Source of the DNA: Megamonas sp. UBA1792
GTDB lineage: Bacteria > Bacillota_C > Negativicutes > Selenomonadales > Selenomonadaceae
Direction: 5' to 3'
NCBI GenBank assembly: GCA_002315155.1
Contig: DCFY01000117.1
Location: 1-5,562, forward strand
Length of the DNA stretch: 5,562 nt
The notes below the pieces were generated by a model. That model was not told the DNA's origin, made no database searches, and saw nothing but the letters and a program-made list of their open reading frames with translations. A program made the position numbers and the translations under genes. This document shows, piece after piece, positions 1 through 4,647 of the stretch; within the stretch, counting starts at the first letter, position 1, and every line of letters begins with the position of its first letter.

Positions 1-444
1 CCGGTGATTAAGCATGAAGAAGGTTCAGATCCGGCAGCAGTTGCTTTTGATGCTGTTAAAGCGGCAAAGGCACGTGGTGTCGATATGCTTATTATTGATA
101 CTGCAGGACGTTTACAGACAAAGCAGAATCTTATGGAAGAACTAAAAAAAATTAATCGTGTCATTCAACGGGAAATACCAGGAGCGCCACATGAGACCTT
201 ACTTGTTCTTGATGCGACAACCGGACAGAATGCAATTAGCCAGGCAGATCTTTTTGCAAAGGCAGCACCGATTTCAGGTGTTGTACTCACGAAACTTGAT
301 GGTACGGCAAAAGGTGGTGTGGTTGTTGGTATCAAGGCAGAGCTGTCTATGCCGGTAAAATGGATTGGTGTCGGTGAAGGCATTGATGATCTTCGTCCAT
401 TTAACGCGGAGGATTTTGCCAAAGCTTTATTTTCCGACAAGTAA
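1..444 (+). CDS. ftsY: FtsY, signal recognition particle receptor GTPase (3' part; start lies upstream)
   Basis: FtsY is the membrane-associated SRP receptor. Its NG GTPase domain pairs with that of Ffh, both hydrolyse GTP, and the ribosome-nascent chain is handed to the SecYEG translocon. The window opens in frame inside the G domain; the acidic A domain, N domain and P-loop lie upstream. Visible motifs are G3 DTAGRLQ (DTAGR at 97-111), G4 TKLDGTAKGG (TKLDG at 289-303) and the closing GVGEGIDDLRPF (367-402). The segment between them (LLVLDATTGQNA) is also typical. TAKGG and the GEGIDDL...PF ending separate FtsY from Ffh, which has DARGG and GEKMEPLE. The protein ends shortly after the last motif, so the C terminus looks complete. 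A GTG at position 4 is an internal valine codon. The TAA stop lies inside a 16-bp palindrome (438-453). No terminator follows, so read-through into ylxM is possible. Confidence 0.96.
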   Translation, partial: PVIKHEEGSDPAAVAFDAVKAAKARGVDMLIIDTAGRLQTKQNLMEELKKINRVIQREIPGAPHETLLVLDATTGQNAISQADLFAKAAPISGVVLTKLDGTAKGGVVVGIKAELSMPVKWIGVGEGIDDLRPFNAEDFAKALFSDK

Positions 445-453
445 AAATACTTG
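438..453. promoter_or_regulatory. Palindrome copy 1 (candidate operator) overlapping the ftsY stop and the ylxM -35 box
   Basis: The sequence CAAGTA-AAAA-TACTTG has perfect 6-bp arms around 4 bases. Its left arm includes the first two bases of the ftsY stop codon, and the last three bases of its right arm are the first three of the TTGACA box at 451-456. A second copy with identical arms lies exactly 50 bp downstream. As RNA it would be a weak 6-bp hairpin without a U-tract, so it is not a terminator. A dimeric repressor site is the best reading; I do not recognise the motif as belonging to a known regulator. Confidence 0.55.
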
Positions 454-479
454 ACATCAATATAAAACTTTTGTATACT
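451..479 (+). promoter_or_regulatory. Sigma-A type promoter for ylxM-ffh
   Basis: A perfect TTGACA -35 box (451-456) is followed by a 17-bp spacer and TATACT (474-479), five of six matches to the -10 consensus. Transcription should begin near 485-487, giving an untranslated leader of about 45 bases before ylxM. The promoter lies immediately after ftsY, so ylxM, ffh and probably the downstream genes can be transcribed apart from ftsY. Both flanks carry the same 16-bp palindrome, which suggests repression. Confidence 0.8.
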
Positions 480-487
480 TATAAAGT

Positions 488-503
488 CAAGTAGATTTAC
501 TTG
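488..503. promoter_or_regulatory. Palindrome copy 2 (candidate operator) at the ylxM transcription start
   Basis: The sequence CAAGTA-GATT-TACTTG has the same perfect arms as the copy at 438-453. Read on the opposite strand it matches that copy at 14 of 16 positions. It begins 8 bases after the -10 box, so it covers roughly +2 to +17 of the predicted transcript, a classic position for a repressor. As RNA the stem extends to 8 bp (486-493 with 498-505, one G-U pair), so a role at the RNA 5' end is an alternative. Confidence 0.55.
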
Positions 504-518
504 GCAATACGTGTGGAT

Positions 519-525
519 AGGTGAT
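519..525 (+). promoter_or_regulatory. Ribosome-binding site that fixes the ylxM start
   Basis: AGGTGAT matches the 3' part of the Shine-Dalgarno consensus and lies 4 bases before ATG 530. An in-frame GTG at 521 falls inside this site and therefore cannot use it. Confidence 0.65.
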
Positions 526-529
526 ATGC

Positions 530-886
530 ATGCTCGAAAAGCTTTTGCAAATATCAGCACTTTTTGATTTTTATGGTGCTCTGCTTACTGACAAACAGCG
601 GAGATGTCTTGAAATGCACCTTTTTGAGGATTTTTCTTTATCGGAGATTGGTGAAGCACTAGGCATATCCAGACAAGCTGTATATGATATCATCCATCGA
701 TCAGAACAGTCAATGAATGATTATGAAGTTAAACTTGGGCTTGTGGCGCGTTATAAGGAAGAACGCGTGGAGCTGCAATGTATATATGATGAAATAGAAG
801 CAGAAAAGACAGTAGATAATGCAGGTACTGTGGATGTAATATTAAAGCGGCTTTCCCAACTCATTGGTAAGGTCAGGGAGGCATAA
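530..886 (+). CDS. ylxM: YlxM family SRP-associated helix-turn-helix protein
   Basis: This small cytoplasmic protein of 118 residues belongs to the YlxM/p13 (UPF0122) family, nearly always encoded next to ffh in Firmicutes. In Streptococcus mutans YlxM has been described as an accessory factor that influences SRP pathway components; its exact role is unsettled. Residues 35-60 form a helix-turn-helix like sigma-70 region 4, with the core SLSEIGEALGISRQAVYD. The C-terminal half is charged and probably helical. The N terminus MLEK...LFDFYGALLTDKQ is the usual start of the family, which with the Shine-Dalgarno at 519-525 supports ATG 530 over GTG 521. It has its own promoter (451-479), and ffh begins 2 bases after its stop, so the two are probably translated together. 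Because it has a DNA-binding-type fold and sits behind two palindromes, autoregulation can be proposed, but this is speculation. Confidence 0.93.
   Translation: MLEKLLQISALFDFYGALLTDKQRRCLEMHLFEDFSLSEIGEALGISRQAVYDIIHRSEQSMNDYEVKLGLVARYKEERVELQCIYDEIEAEKTVDNAGTVDVILKRLSQLIGKVREA
875..881 (+). promoter_or_regulatory. Ribosome-binding site supporting the TTG start of ffh
   Basis: AGGGAGG lies inside the last codons of ylxM, 7 bases before TTG 889. This good spacing supports the rare start codon and suggests that ribosomes finishing ylxM feed ffh. Confidence 0.75.
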
Positions 887-888
887 AT

Positions 889-2244
889 TTGATTTTTGAA
901 GGTTTAGCAGATCGTCTCCAAGAGACTTTCAAGAAATTACGTGGACATGGTAAGCTTACAGAAGATGATGTTAATGAAGCAATGCGTGAAGTTCGTATGG
1001 CACTTCTTGAAGCCGATGTGAACTTTAAAGTTGTCAAGAATTTTGTCAAAAAAGTAAGAGAACGTGCGATTGGTCAGGATGTTCTTGAAGCACTCACACC
1101 AGCGCAGGTTGTTATAAAGATTGTAAATGAAGAACTCACAGATCTCATGGGTGGAACGCAAAGTCGTATTAATATCTCATCAAAACCGCCAACAATTGTT
1201 ATGATGGTTGGTCTGCAAGGTGCGGGTAAAACGACTTCGGCTGCAAAGCTGGGATTGTCTCTTAAAGCACAGGGCAAGCGTCCAGTGCTTGTTGCAGCTG
1301 ATATATACCGTCCAGCTGCTGTAAAGCAGCTGCAAGTGCTTGGCGAACAATTGGATATTCCGGTGTTTTCTATGGAAGCAGGGACGGATGCAATAACGAT
1401 AGCAACGAGTTCTGTTAGTTATGCGAATTCGCATGCGAATGATGTTATTATCATCGATACAGCAGGGCGTTTGCATGTAAATGAAGTGCTTATGCAGGAA
1501 CTTACATCTATTAAAAAAGAAGTCAGGCCACATGAAATTCTTCTTGTTGTTGATGCAATGACGGGGCAGGATGCTGTGAATGTTGCAGAAAACTTTAATG
1601 CAGATCTTGGTCTCGATGGTGTTATTCTCACAAAGATGGATGGTGATGCCAGAGGTGGTGCAGCACTTTCTGTTAAGGCTGTTACAGGGTGCCCAATTAA
1701 ATTTGTTGGTATGGGCGAAAAAATGGAGCCCTTGGAAACATTCTATCCAGATCGCATGGCTTCACGAATCCTTGGAATGGGCGATATGCTTTCTCTTATT
1801 GAAAAAGCACAGTCTACCTTTGATATGGAAGAAGCCAAAAAGATGGAAAAGAAAATGCGTAAGGATTCTTTTACGCTTGACGATTTTCTGTCGCAAATGC
1901 AGCAGGTTAGAAAGCTTGGTTCATTTGAACAGATCATTGGCATGATTCCGGGAATGGGTGGACTGAAAAAGCAGCTCAATGGTGCAGATGTTGATTTGAA
2001 TGGCAAAGAAATGAAGCATATTGAAGCTATTATATATGCGATGACAGCAAAGGAACGTGCGGATGTAAGTATTATCAATGGTAGTCGTCGTAAGCGTATT
2101 GCGACGGGAAGCGGCACGCGCGTTCAGGAAGTTAATAAGCTTATCAAGCAGTTTTCTGAAATGAAAAAAATGATGAAAAAAATGAAAAATATGAAACCAG
2201 GTAAAAAAGGTATGGGTGGTTTCAAATTGCCATTCATGCAATGA
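889..2244 (+). CDS. ffh: Ffh (SRP54), signal recognition particle GTPase
   Basis: Ffh binds 4.5S/6S SRP RNA, recognises hydrophobic signal sequences on ribosomes and docks with FtsY in a GTP-dependent cycle. The 451-residue length is normal. The N domain covers about 1-95. The G domain contains G1 GLQGAGKTT (108-116), DIYRPAAVKQL (138-148), G3 DTAGR (190-194), G4 TKMD followed by GDARGG (248-257) and G5 GMGEK (274-278). The methionine-rich M domain runs from about 305 to the end, with FLSQMQQVRKLG (333-344), the MIPGMGG finger-loop segment (352-358), the SRP-RNA-binding GSRRKRIATGSGT (398-410) and a Met/Lys tail (about 425-450). The start is TTG 889, chosen because IFEGLADRLQ is the standard N terminus and a good ribosome-binding site precedes it. 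The weak start codon and 2-base gap after ylxM point to translational coupling. A candidate promoter for rpsP overlaps its last codons. Confidence 0.98.
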   Translation: MIFEGLADRLQETFKKLRGHGKLTEDDVNEAMREVRMALLEADVNFKVVKNFVKKVRERAIGQDVLEALTPAQVVIKIVNEELTDLMGGTQSRINISSKPPTIVMMVGLQGAGKTTSAAKLGLSLKAQGKRPVLVAADIYRPAAVKQLQVLGEQLDIPVFSMEAGTDAITIATSSVSYANSHANDVIIIDTAGRLHVNEVLMQELTSIKKEVRPHEILLVVDAMTGQDAVNVAENFNADLGLDGVILTKMDGDARGGAALSVKAVTGCPIKFVGMGEKMEPLETFYPDRMASRILGMGDMLSLIEKAQSTFDMEEAKKMEKKMRKDSFTLDDFLSQMQQVRKLGSFEQIIGMIPGMGGLKKQLNGADVDLNGKEMKHIEAIIYAMTAKERADVSIINGSRRKRIATGSGTRVQEVNKLIKQFSEMKKMMKKMKNMKPGKKGMGGFKLPFMQ

Positions 2245-2255
2245 TTTTATAAAAT
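2227..2255 (+). promoter_or_regulatory. Candidate promoter for rpsP in the 3' end of ffh
   Basis: TTGCCA (2227-2232, five of six matches) and TAAAAT (2250-2255, five of six) are separated by exactly 17 bp. Transcription would begin around 2261-2263, right at the rpsP Shine-Dalgarno sequence, giving a leader of about 20 bases. The region is A+T-rich, so a chance match is possible. Confidence 0.45.
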
Positions 2256-2262
2256 TCTATTT

Positions 2263-2274
2263 AAAGGAGGTGAG
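2263..2274 (+). promoter_or_regulatory. Very strong ribosome-binding site of rpsP
   Basis: AAAGGAGGTGAG contains the full GGAGGTGA complement of the 16S rRNA 3' end and lies 7 bases before ATG 2282. It is the strongest such site in the window, as expected for an abundant ribosomal protein. Confidence 0.85.
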
Positions 2275-2281
2275 TTTTTAA

Positions 2282-2557
2282 ATGTCAGTTAAAATTCGTT
2301 TAAACCGTATGGGTGCAAAAAAGAATCCTTTTTATCGTATCGTTGTAGCTGATTCCCGTTGCCCGCGTGATGGTCGTTTTATCGAAATCGTCGGTAATTA
2401 TGATTCAACAAAGGAACCTGCTATTGTCAATGTTGATGAAGCAAAGGTTTTAGACTGGATGAGCAAAGGTGCTCAACCTACAGATACTGTTAAATCTTTA
2501 TTAAAGAAACAGGGTATCATGGCTAAGTTTGATGAAGCAAAACGCGCAAAGAACTAA
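2282..2557 (+). CDS. rpsP: 30S ribosomal protein S16
   Basis: S16 is a small-subunit protein that binds 16S rRNA early and stabilises the 5' and central domains during 30S assembly. The 91 residues are a normal length. The N-terminal signature is complete: [20 protein letters not shown] followed by [13 protein letters not shown] (residues 3-35) and VGNYDS. The tail is basic, with SLLKKQG and KRAKN. The ATG has a near-perfect ribosome-binding site. The ffh stop is 37 bases upstream and khpA starts 15 bases downstream, so rpsP heads the ribosome-maturation half of the cluster. Its grouping with rimM, trmD and rplS is ancient and is also seen in Escherichia coli (there as rpsP-rimM-trmD-rplS). 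Confidence 0.98.
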   Translation: MSVKIRLNRMGAKKNPFYRIVVADSRCPRDGRFIEIVGNYDSTKEPAIVNVDEAKVLDWMSKGAQPTDTVKSLLKKQGIMAKFDEAKRAKN

Positions 2558-2572
2558 GAAAGAGGCATCAGC

Positions 2573-2800
2573 ATGAAAGAGATTGTTGAAGTTATCGCCA
2601 AATCATTAGTAGATAATCCGGAGCAGGTTGTTGTTGAGGAAAAGCAAGATGCCAATACAACGGTATATGAGCTTCATGTTGCGTCGGAGGATATGGGTAA
2701 AGTCATTGGTAAGCAGGGTCGTATTGCGAAAGCAATGCGCACTGTTGTTAAGGCTGCGGCTACCCGCGAAAACAAAAAAGTCACTGTTGAGATTATTTGA
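2573..2800 (+). CDS. khpA: KhpA (YlqC), small KH-domain RNA-binding protein
   Basis: This 75-residue protein is essentially a single KH domain. The nucleic-acid-binding GXXG loop is GKQG (residues 46-49) in the context MGKVIGKQGRIAKAMR, and strands HVAS and KVTVEII flank it. In Streptococcus pneumoniae and other Firmicutes, KhpA pairs with KhpB/EloR and the complex binds many RNAs, affecting cell elongation and division. KhpB is not in this window. The start ATG 2573 has a modest AGAGG site at 2561-2565. It follows rpsP by 15 bases, so the two are surely co-transcribed. A hairpin follows its stop directly (2801-2855) and may reduce expression of the genes beyond. Confidence 0.95.
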   Translation: MKEIVEVIAKSLVDNPEQVVVEEKQDANTTVYELHVASEDMGKVIGKQGRIAKAMRTVVKAAATRENKKVTVEII

Positions 2801-2855
2801 AAACTGCGGCAATGGATCCATTATGCAAGTAAGGGATACGTGCCGCATTTTCTTT
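2801..2855 (+). terminator. Hairpin with U-rich tail after khpA: weak terminator or attenuator
   Basis: The arms TGCGGCA (2805-2811) and TGCCGCA (2841-2847) pair perfectly over 7 bp. The outer AAA at 2801-2803 can pair with TTT at 2849-2851 across one mismatch. The tail TTTTCTTT (2848-2855) is U-rich. The 29-base loop is long for an intrinsic terminator, though ATCC (2816-2819) can pair with GGAT (2834-2837) to make it more compact. I see no convincing promoter for ylqD downstream, so full termination is unlikely; partial termination or an RNA-processing site is more plausible. The rest of the gap to 2893 holds only the ylqD ribosome-binding site (AGGA at 2884-2887). Confidence 0.4.
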
Positions 2856-2893
2856 ATACGTAGGAAAATTGATTTTGGAAAAGAGGAAGATTT

Positions 2894-3301
2894 ATGGATA
2901 GTGTATCATTGAAATGCCCGGTAACAATCAAGGCTAAAGTTACAGAAACTTTGAAAAAACATATGCTGGAAGAAATGAAAAGTAATATTGAAAAAGTTGA
3001 CCTTGAACTTCAGCAGATTGATATTCAGGCAAAGCGTGTTTTAGGGCAGCAGGCACAAGAAAACATTCAGGGCGTAGCGGGTATTCGTCAGCAAGTTGAA
3101 ATGGAAAAACAAAAGCGGTTTGAGTTCAAGCAACAGGTGGAACAGAAGATTGAAGAAACAGAACATCTGGAAATTGGTGCAGAAATCGTCCAAGGGACAC
3201 TTGAACGTATCGTTGACGTCAAAGTGGGCGATGATATGCGTGAACTTATGAATGTAGAAATATTGGTGGAAGATGGAAAAATCATTGCACTCCGCAGCTA
3301 A
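2894..3301 (+). CDS. ylqD: YlqD family protein of unknown function
   Basis: This 135-residue protein matches YlqD, named from its position between khpA/ylqC and rimM in Bacillus, by size, position and design. No biochemical function is established. Residues 1-18 contain a short beta-like stretch (SLKCPVTIKAKVTE). Residues about 19-92 are a long, highly charged, glutamine-rich helix that should form a coiled coil. Residues about 93-135 look like a small beta domain (EIVQGTLERIVDVKVGDD, VEILVEDGKIIALRS). There is no signal peptide or membrane segment. The start ATG 2894 has AGGA 6 bases upstream. The last 29 bases overlap rimM, implying linked translation and perhaps a job in ribosome maturation. 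I infer that link only from the neighbourhood. Confidence 0.85.
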   Translation: MDSVSLKCPVTIKAKVTETLKKHMLEEMKSNIEKVDLELQQIDIQAKRVLGQQAQENIQGVAGIRQQVEMEKQKRFEFKQQVEQKIEETEHLEIGAEIVQGTLERIVDVKVGDDMRELMNVEILVEDGKIIALRS

Positions 3302-3806
3302 ACATACAGATAAAGAATTTATTGTCATTGGGAAAATTGGTGCACCTCATGGTCTTAAGGGTGAAGTGCGCGTTATTTCTTTGACTGATTTCCCTGATCG
3401 ATTTAAATCGTTGCAAAAGGTCTATATTGATGATATTTCTGTCGATATCACAAGTGTACGTGATAATAAGCAGTTTATATTACTTTGTTTTAAGCAATAT
3501 ACGTCGCGTGAACAGGTTATGCTGCTTAGTGGCAGACTTATCAAAATTGATCGTGCTGAAGCGGTACCACTTGCTGCCGGAGAATATTATACCTTTGATA
3601 TTATTGGGCTTGATGTCTATGATGAACATGGTCTGTTGCTGGGAAAAGTCATGGAAGTATTGAAGACGGGCAGTAATGATGTTTATGTTGTTGGCAGTAA
3701 AGGCAATGCAAAACAAGTGCTCATACCAGCACTTAAGAAAGTAGTACAAGAGATTAATATTGCAGAAGGCAGAATGTCGGTAATTTTGCCGAAAGAGATG
3801 GAATAG
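3273..3806 (+). CDS. rimM: RimM, 16S rRNA processing / 30S maturation factor
   Basis: RimM binds the 30S head through S19 and helps its late assembly. The protein has 177 residues, close to the usual 165-180. The N-terminal RimM domain starts at FIVIGKIGAPHGLKGEVRV (residues 16-34) and includes the SREQVMLLSGRLI segment (78-90). The C-terminal PRC-barrel starts at EYYTFDIIGLDVYDEHG (104-120) and contains TGSNDVYVV (132-140) and LIPALKKVV (150-158). The chosen ATG 3273 lies inside the end of ylqD. It gives about 15 extra residues before the domain, but no better start exists before it: TTG 3285 has no ribosome-binding site. The GGTGGA upstream (3265-3270) is very close, only 2 bases away, so re-initiation after ylqD may matter. 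trmD begins 2 bases after its stop. Confidence 0.95.
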   Translation: MEKSLHSAAKHTDKEFIVIGKIGAPHGLKGEVRVISLTDFPDRFKSLQKVYIDDISVDITSVRDNKQFILLCFKQYTSREQVMLLSGRLIKIDRAEAVPLAAGEYYTFDIIGLDVYDEHGLLLGKVMEVLKTGSNDVYVVGSKGNAKQVLIPALKKVVQEINIAEGRMSVILPKEME

Positions 3807-3808
3807 AA

Positions 3809-4564
3809 ATGCGTATTGATATTATATCACTTTTTCCTGAGATGTTTGCTGGACCTTTTGGTGAAAGTATTACAAAAAGGGCAATCGAAAAAGGTTTGCT
3901 TGATATTGAGATAACGAATCCGCGTGATTTTGCCTATGACAAGCACAAGCAGGTCGATGATTCTCCTTTTGGTGGTGGCAGTGGGATGGTATTAAAACCA
4001 GAACCAATGTTTCGGGCTGTGCAGCATATTAAGGAGAAAACTGATTTTTTTAGGCGTCGAATTGTACTTATGTGTCCAAGCGGTAAGCAGTTTTCACAGG
4101 AAAAGGCGAAAGAGTTAGCAGACTACGATCAGCTTATTTTTATCTGTGGTCACTACGAAGGGTTTGATGCACGTATCTCGAGCCAGCTTGTTGATGAGGC
4201 GATTTCGTTAGGGGACTATGTCCTTACGGGTGGCGAGCTTCCGGCAATGGTTATTGTAGATGCTGTATCACGTATGCTGCCGGGAGTCCTTGGTTCGGCA
4301 GAGTCAGCTGCAACCGATTCATTTTATGAAGGACTTCTCGAATTCCCACAGTATACAAGACCGCGAGAATATCATGATATGCATGTTCCTGAGATTTTGT
4401 TTTCAGGTGATCATGCAAAGATTCGTGAGTGGCGCCATCATGAGGCGTTGCGTATTACGCTATTGCAGCGGCCGGATCTTTTAAAAAAAGCAGAGCTTAG
4501 TGCAGCAGATCAAAAAAAATTACAGGAAATTAAAAAAGAAATTGAAACGAGTAAGACTATATGA
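3809..4564 (+). CDS. trmD: TrmD, tRNA (guanine-37-N1)-methyltransferase
   Basis: TrmD is an essential SPOUT-class enzyme. It uses S-adenosylmethionine to methylate G37, next to the anticodon of tRNAs reading CCN, CUN and CGG codons, and so prevents +1 frameshifts. The 251 residues start with the usual MRIDIISLFPEMF. The SAM-binding trefoil knot contains SPFGGGSGMVLKPEP (52-66), CGHYEGFD (113-120) and SLGDYVLTGGE (133-143). R155 and D170 (in VSRMLPG and ATDSFYEG) correspond to the known catalytic/tRNA-binding arginine and catalytic aspartate. The C-terminal tRNA-binding domain has TRPREYHDMHVPEILFSGDH and EWRHHEA (207-213). No clear ribosome-binding site precedes ATG 3809, so translation probably depends on ribosomes leaving rimM. 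The final codons and the TGA stop carry the rplS promoter. Confidence 0.98.
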   Translation: MRIDIISLFPEMFAGPFGESITKRAIEKGLLDIEITNPRDFAYDKHKQVDDSPFGGGSGMVLKPEPMFRAVQHIKEKTDFFRRRIVLMCPSGKQFSQEKAKELADYDQLIFICGHYEGFDARISSQLVDEAISLGDYVLTGGELPAMVIVDAVSRMLPGVLGSAESAATDSFYEGLLEFPQYTRPREYHDMHVPEILFSGDHAKIREWRHHEALRITLLQRPDLLKKAELSAADQKKLQEIKKEIETSKTI

Positions 4565-4570
4565 TATAAT
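4542..4570 (+). promoter_or_regulatory. Strong extended -10 promoter for rplS inside the trmD end
   Basis: TTGAAA (4542-4547) and a perfect TATAAT (4565-4570) are separated by 17 bp. The TG of an extended -10 motif (TGATATAAT, 4562-4570) is supplied by the trmD TGA stop codon. The predicted start is near 4576-4577, giving a leader of about 71 bases. This lets L19 be made independently of the enzymes upstream. Confidence 0.82.
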
Positions 4571-4576
4571 ATAGCA

Positions 4577-4647
4577 GTATTTGGGCGGTCCTCTGAGTAA
4601 GTGTTAACATTTGCCATGAACGTCTGGACTAAGGAGGAAGTATATAA
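4577..4647 (+). promoter_or_regulatory. rplS 5' leader with alternative folds: candidate L19-type autoregulatory leader
   Basis: L19 (rplS) leaders that probably sense free L19 are described in low-G+C Gram-positives; I cannot confirm membership of that family without a covariance search. Visible pairings are an inner hairpin (4597-4603 with 4608-4614, UUAA loop, two G-U pairs) and an outer GGUCC (4587-4591) with GGACU (4626-4630). Alternatively UCCUCU (4589-4594) can pair with the Shine-Dalgarno GGAGGA (4633-4638). The last two are mutually exclusive, so the leader could switch between an open and a masked ribosome-binding site. These pairings were found by eye without energy calculation. 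Confidence 0.5.
4631..4640 (+). promoter_or_regulatory. Ribosome-binding site of rplS
   Basis: AAGGAGGAAG carries the full AAGGAGG core. The purine core ends 9 bases before ATG 4648. Its GGAGGA part is complementary to 4589-4594 in the leader. Confidence 0.85.

Noticed and set aside
438..460. Intrinsic terminator after ftsY
   Set aside because: The 6-bp A+T-rich stem has no U-tract behind it; it fits a DNA palindrome better.
521..529. GTG 521 as an earlier start for ylxM
   Set aside because: It lies within the ribosome-binding site and adds three residues before the family-typical MLEK start at 530.
165..560. Open frame of 131 codons on the minus strand across the ftsY end and ylxM promoter
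   Set aside because: It is antisense to ftsY, shows no recognisable motif and crosses the promoter region; it is a coding shadow. Other long antisense and off-frame stretches within ffh, ylqD, trmD and rplS were set aside for the same reason.
1421..1440. 14-bp perfect palindrome ATGCGAATTCGCAT with a repeated ATGCGAAT inside ffh
   Set aside because: It falls on ordinary codons (YANSHAND) in the middle of the G domain, far from any gene border; most likely chance.
2161..2193. Two runs of seven A residues in the ffh tail as possible frameshift sites
   Set aside because: They are explained by Lys-Lys codons of the Met/Lys-rich M-domain tail, and the frame continues to a normal C terminus.
2812..2832. 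Six-codon frame (MDPLCK) in the loop of the khpA-ylqD hairpin
   Set aside because: It has no ribosome-binding site and no leader-peptide bias such as repeated regulatory codons.
2853..2896. Promoter for ylqD around TTTATACG
   Set aside because: No acceptable -35 hexamer exists at 16-18 bp upstream.
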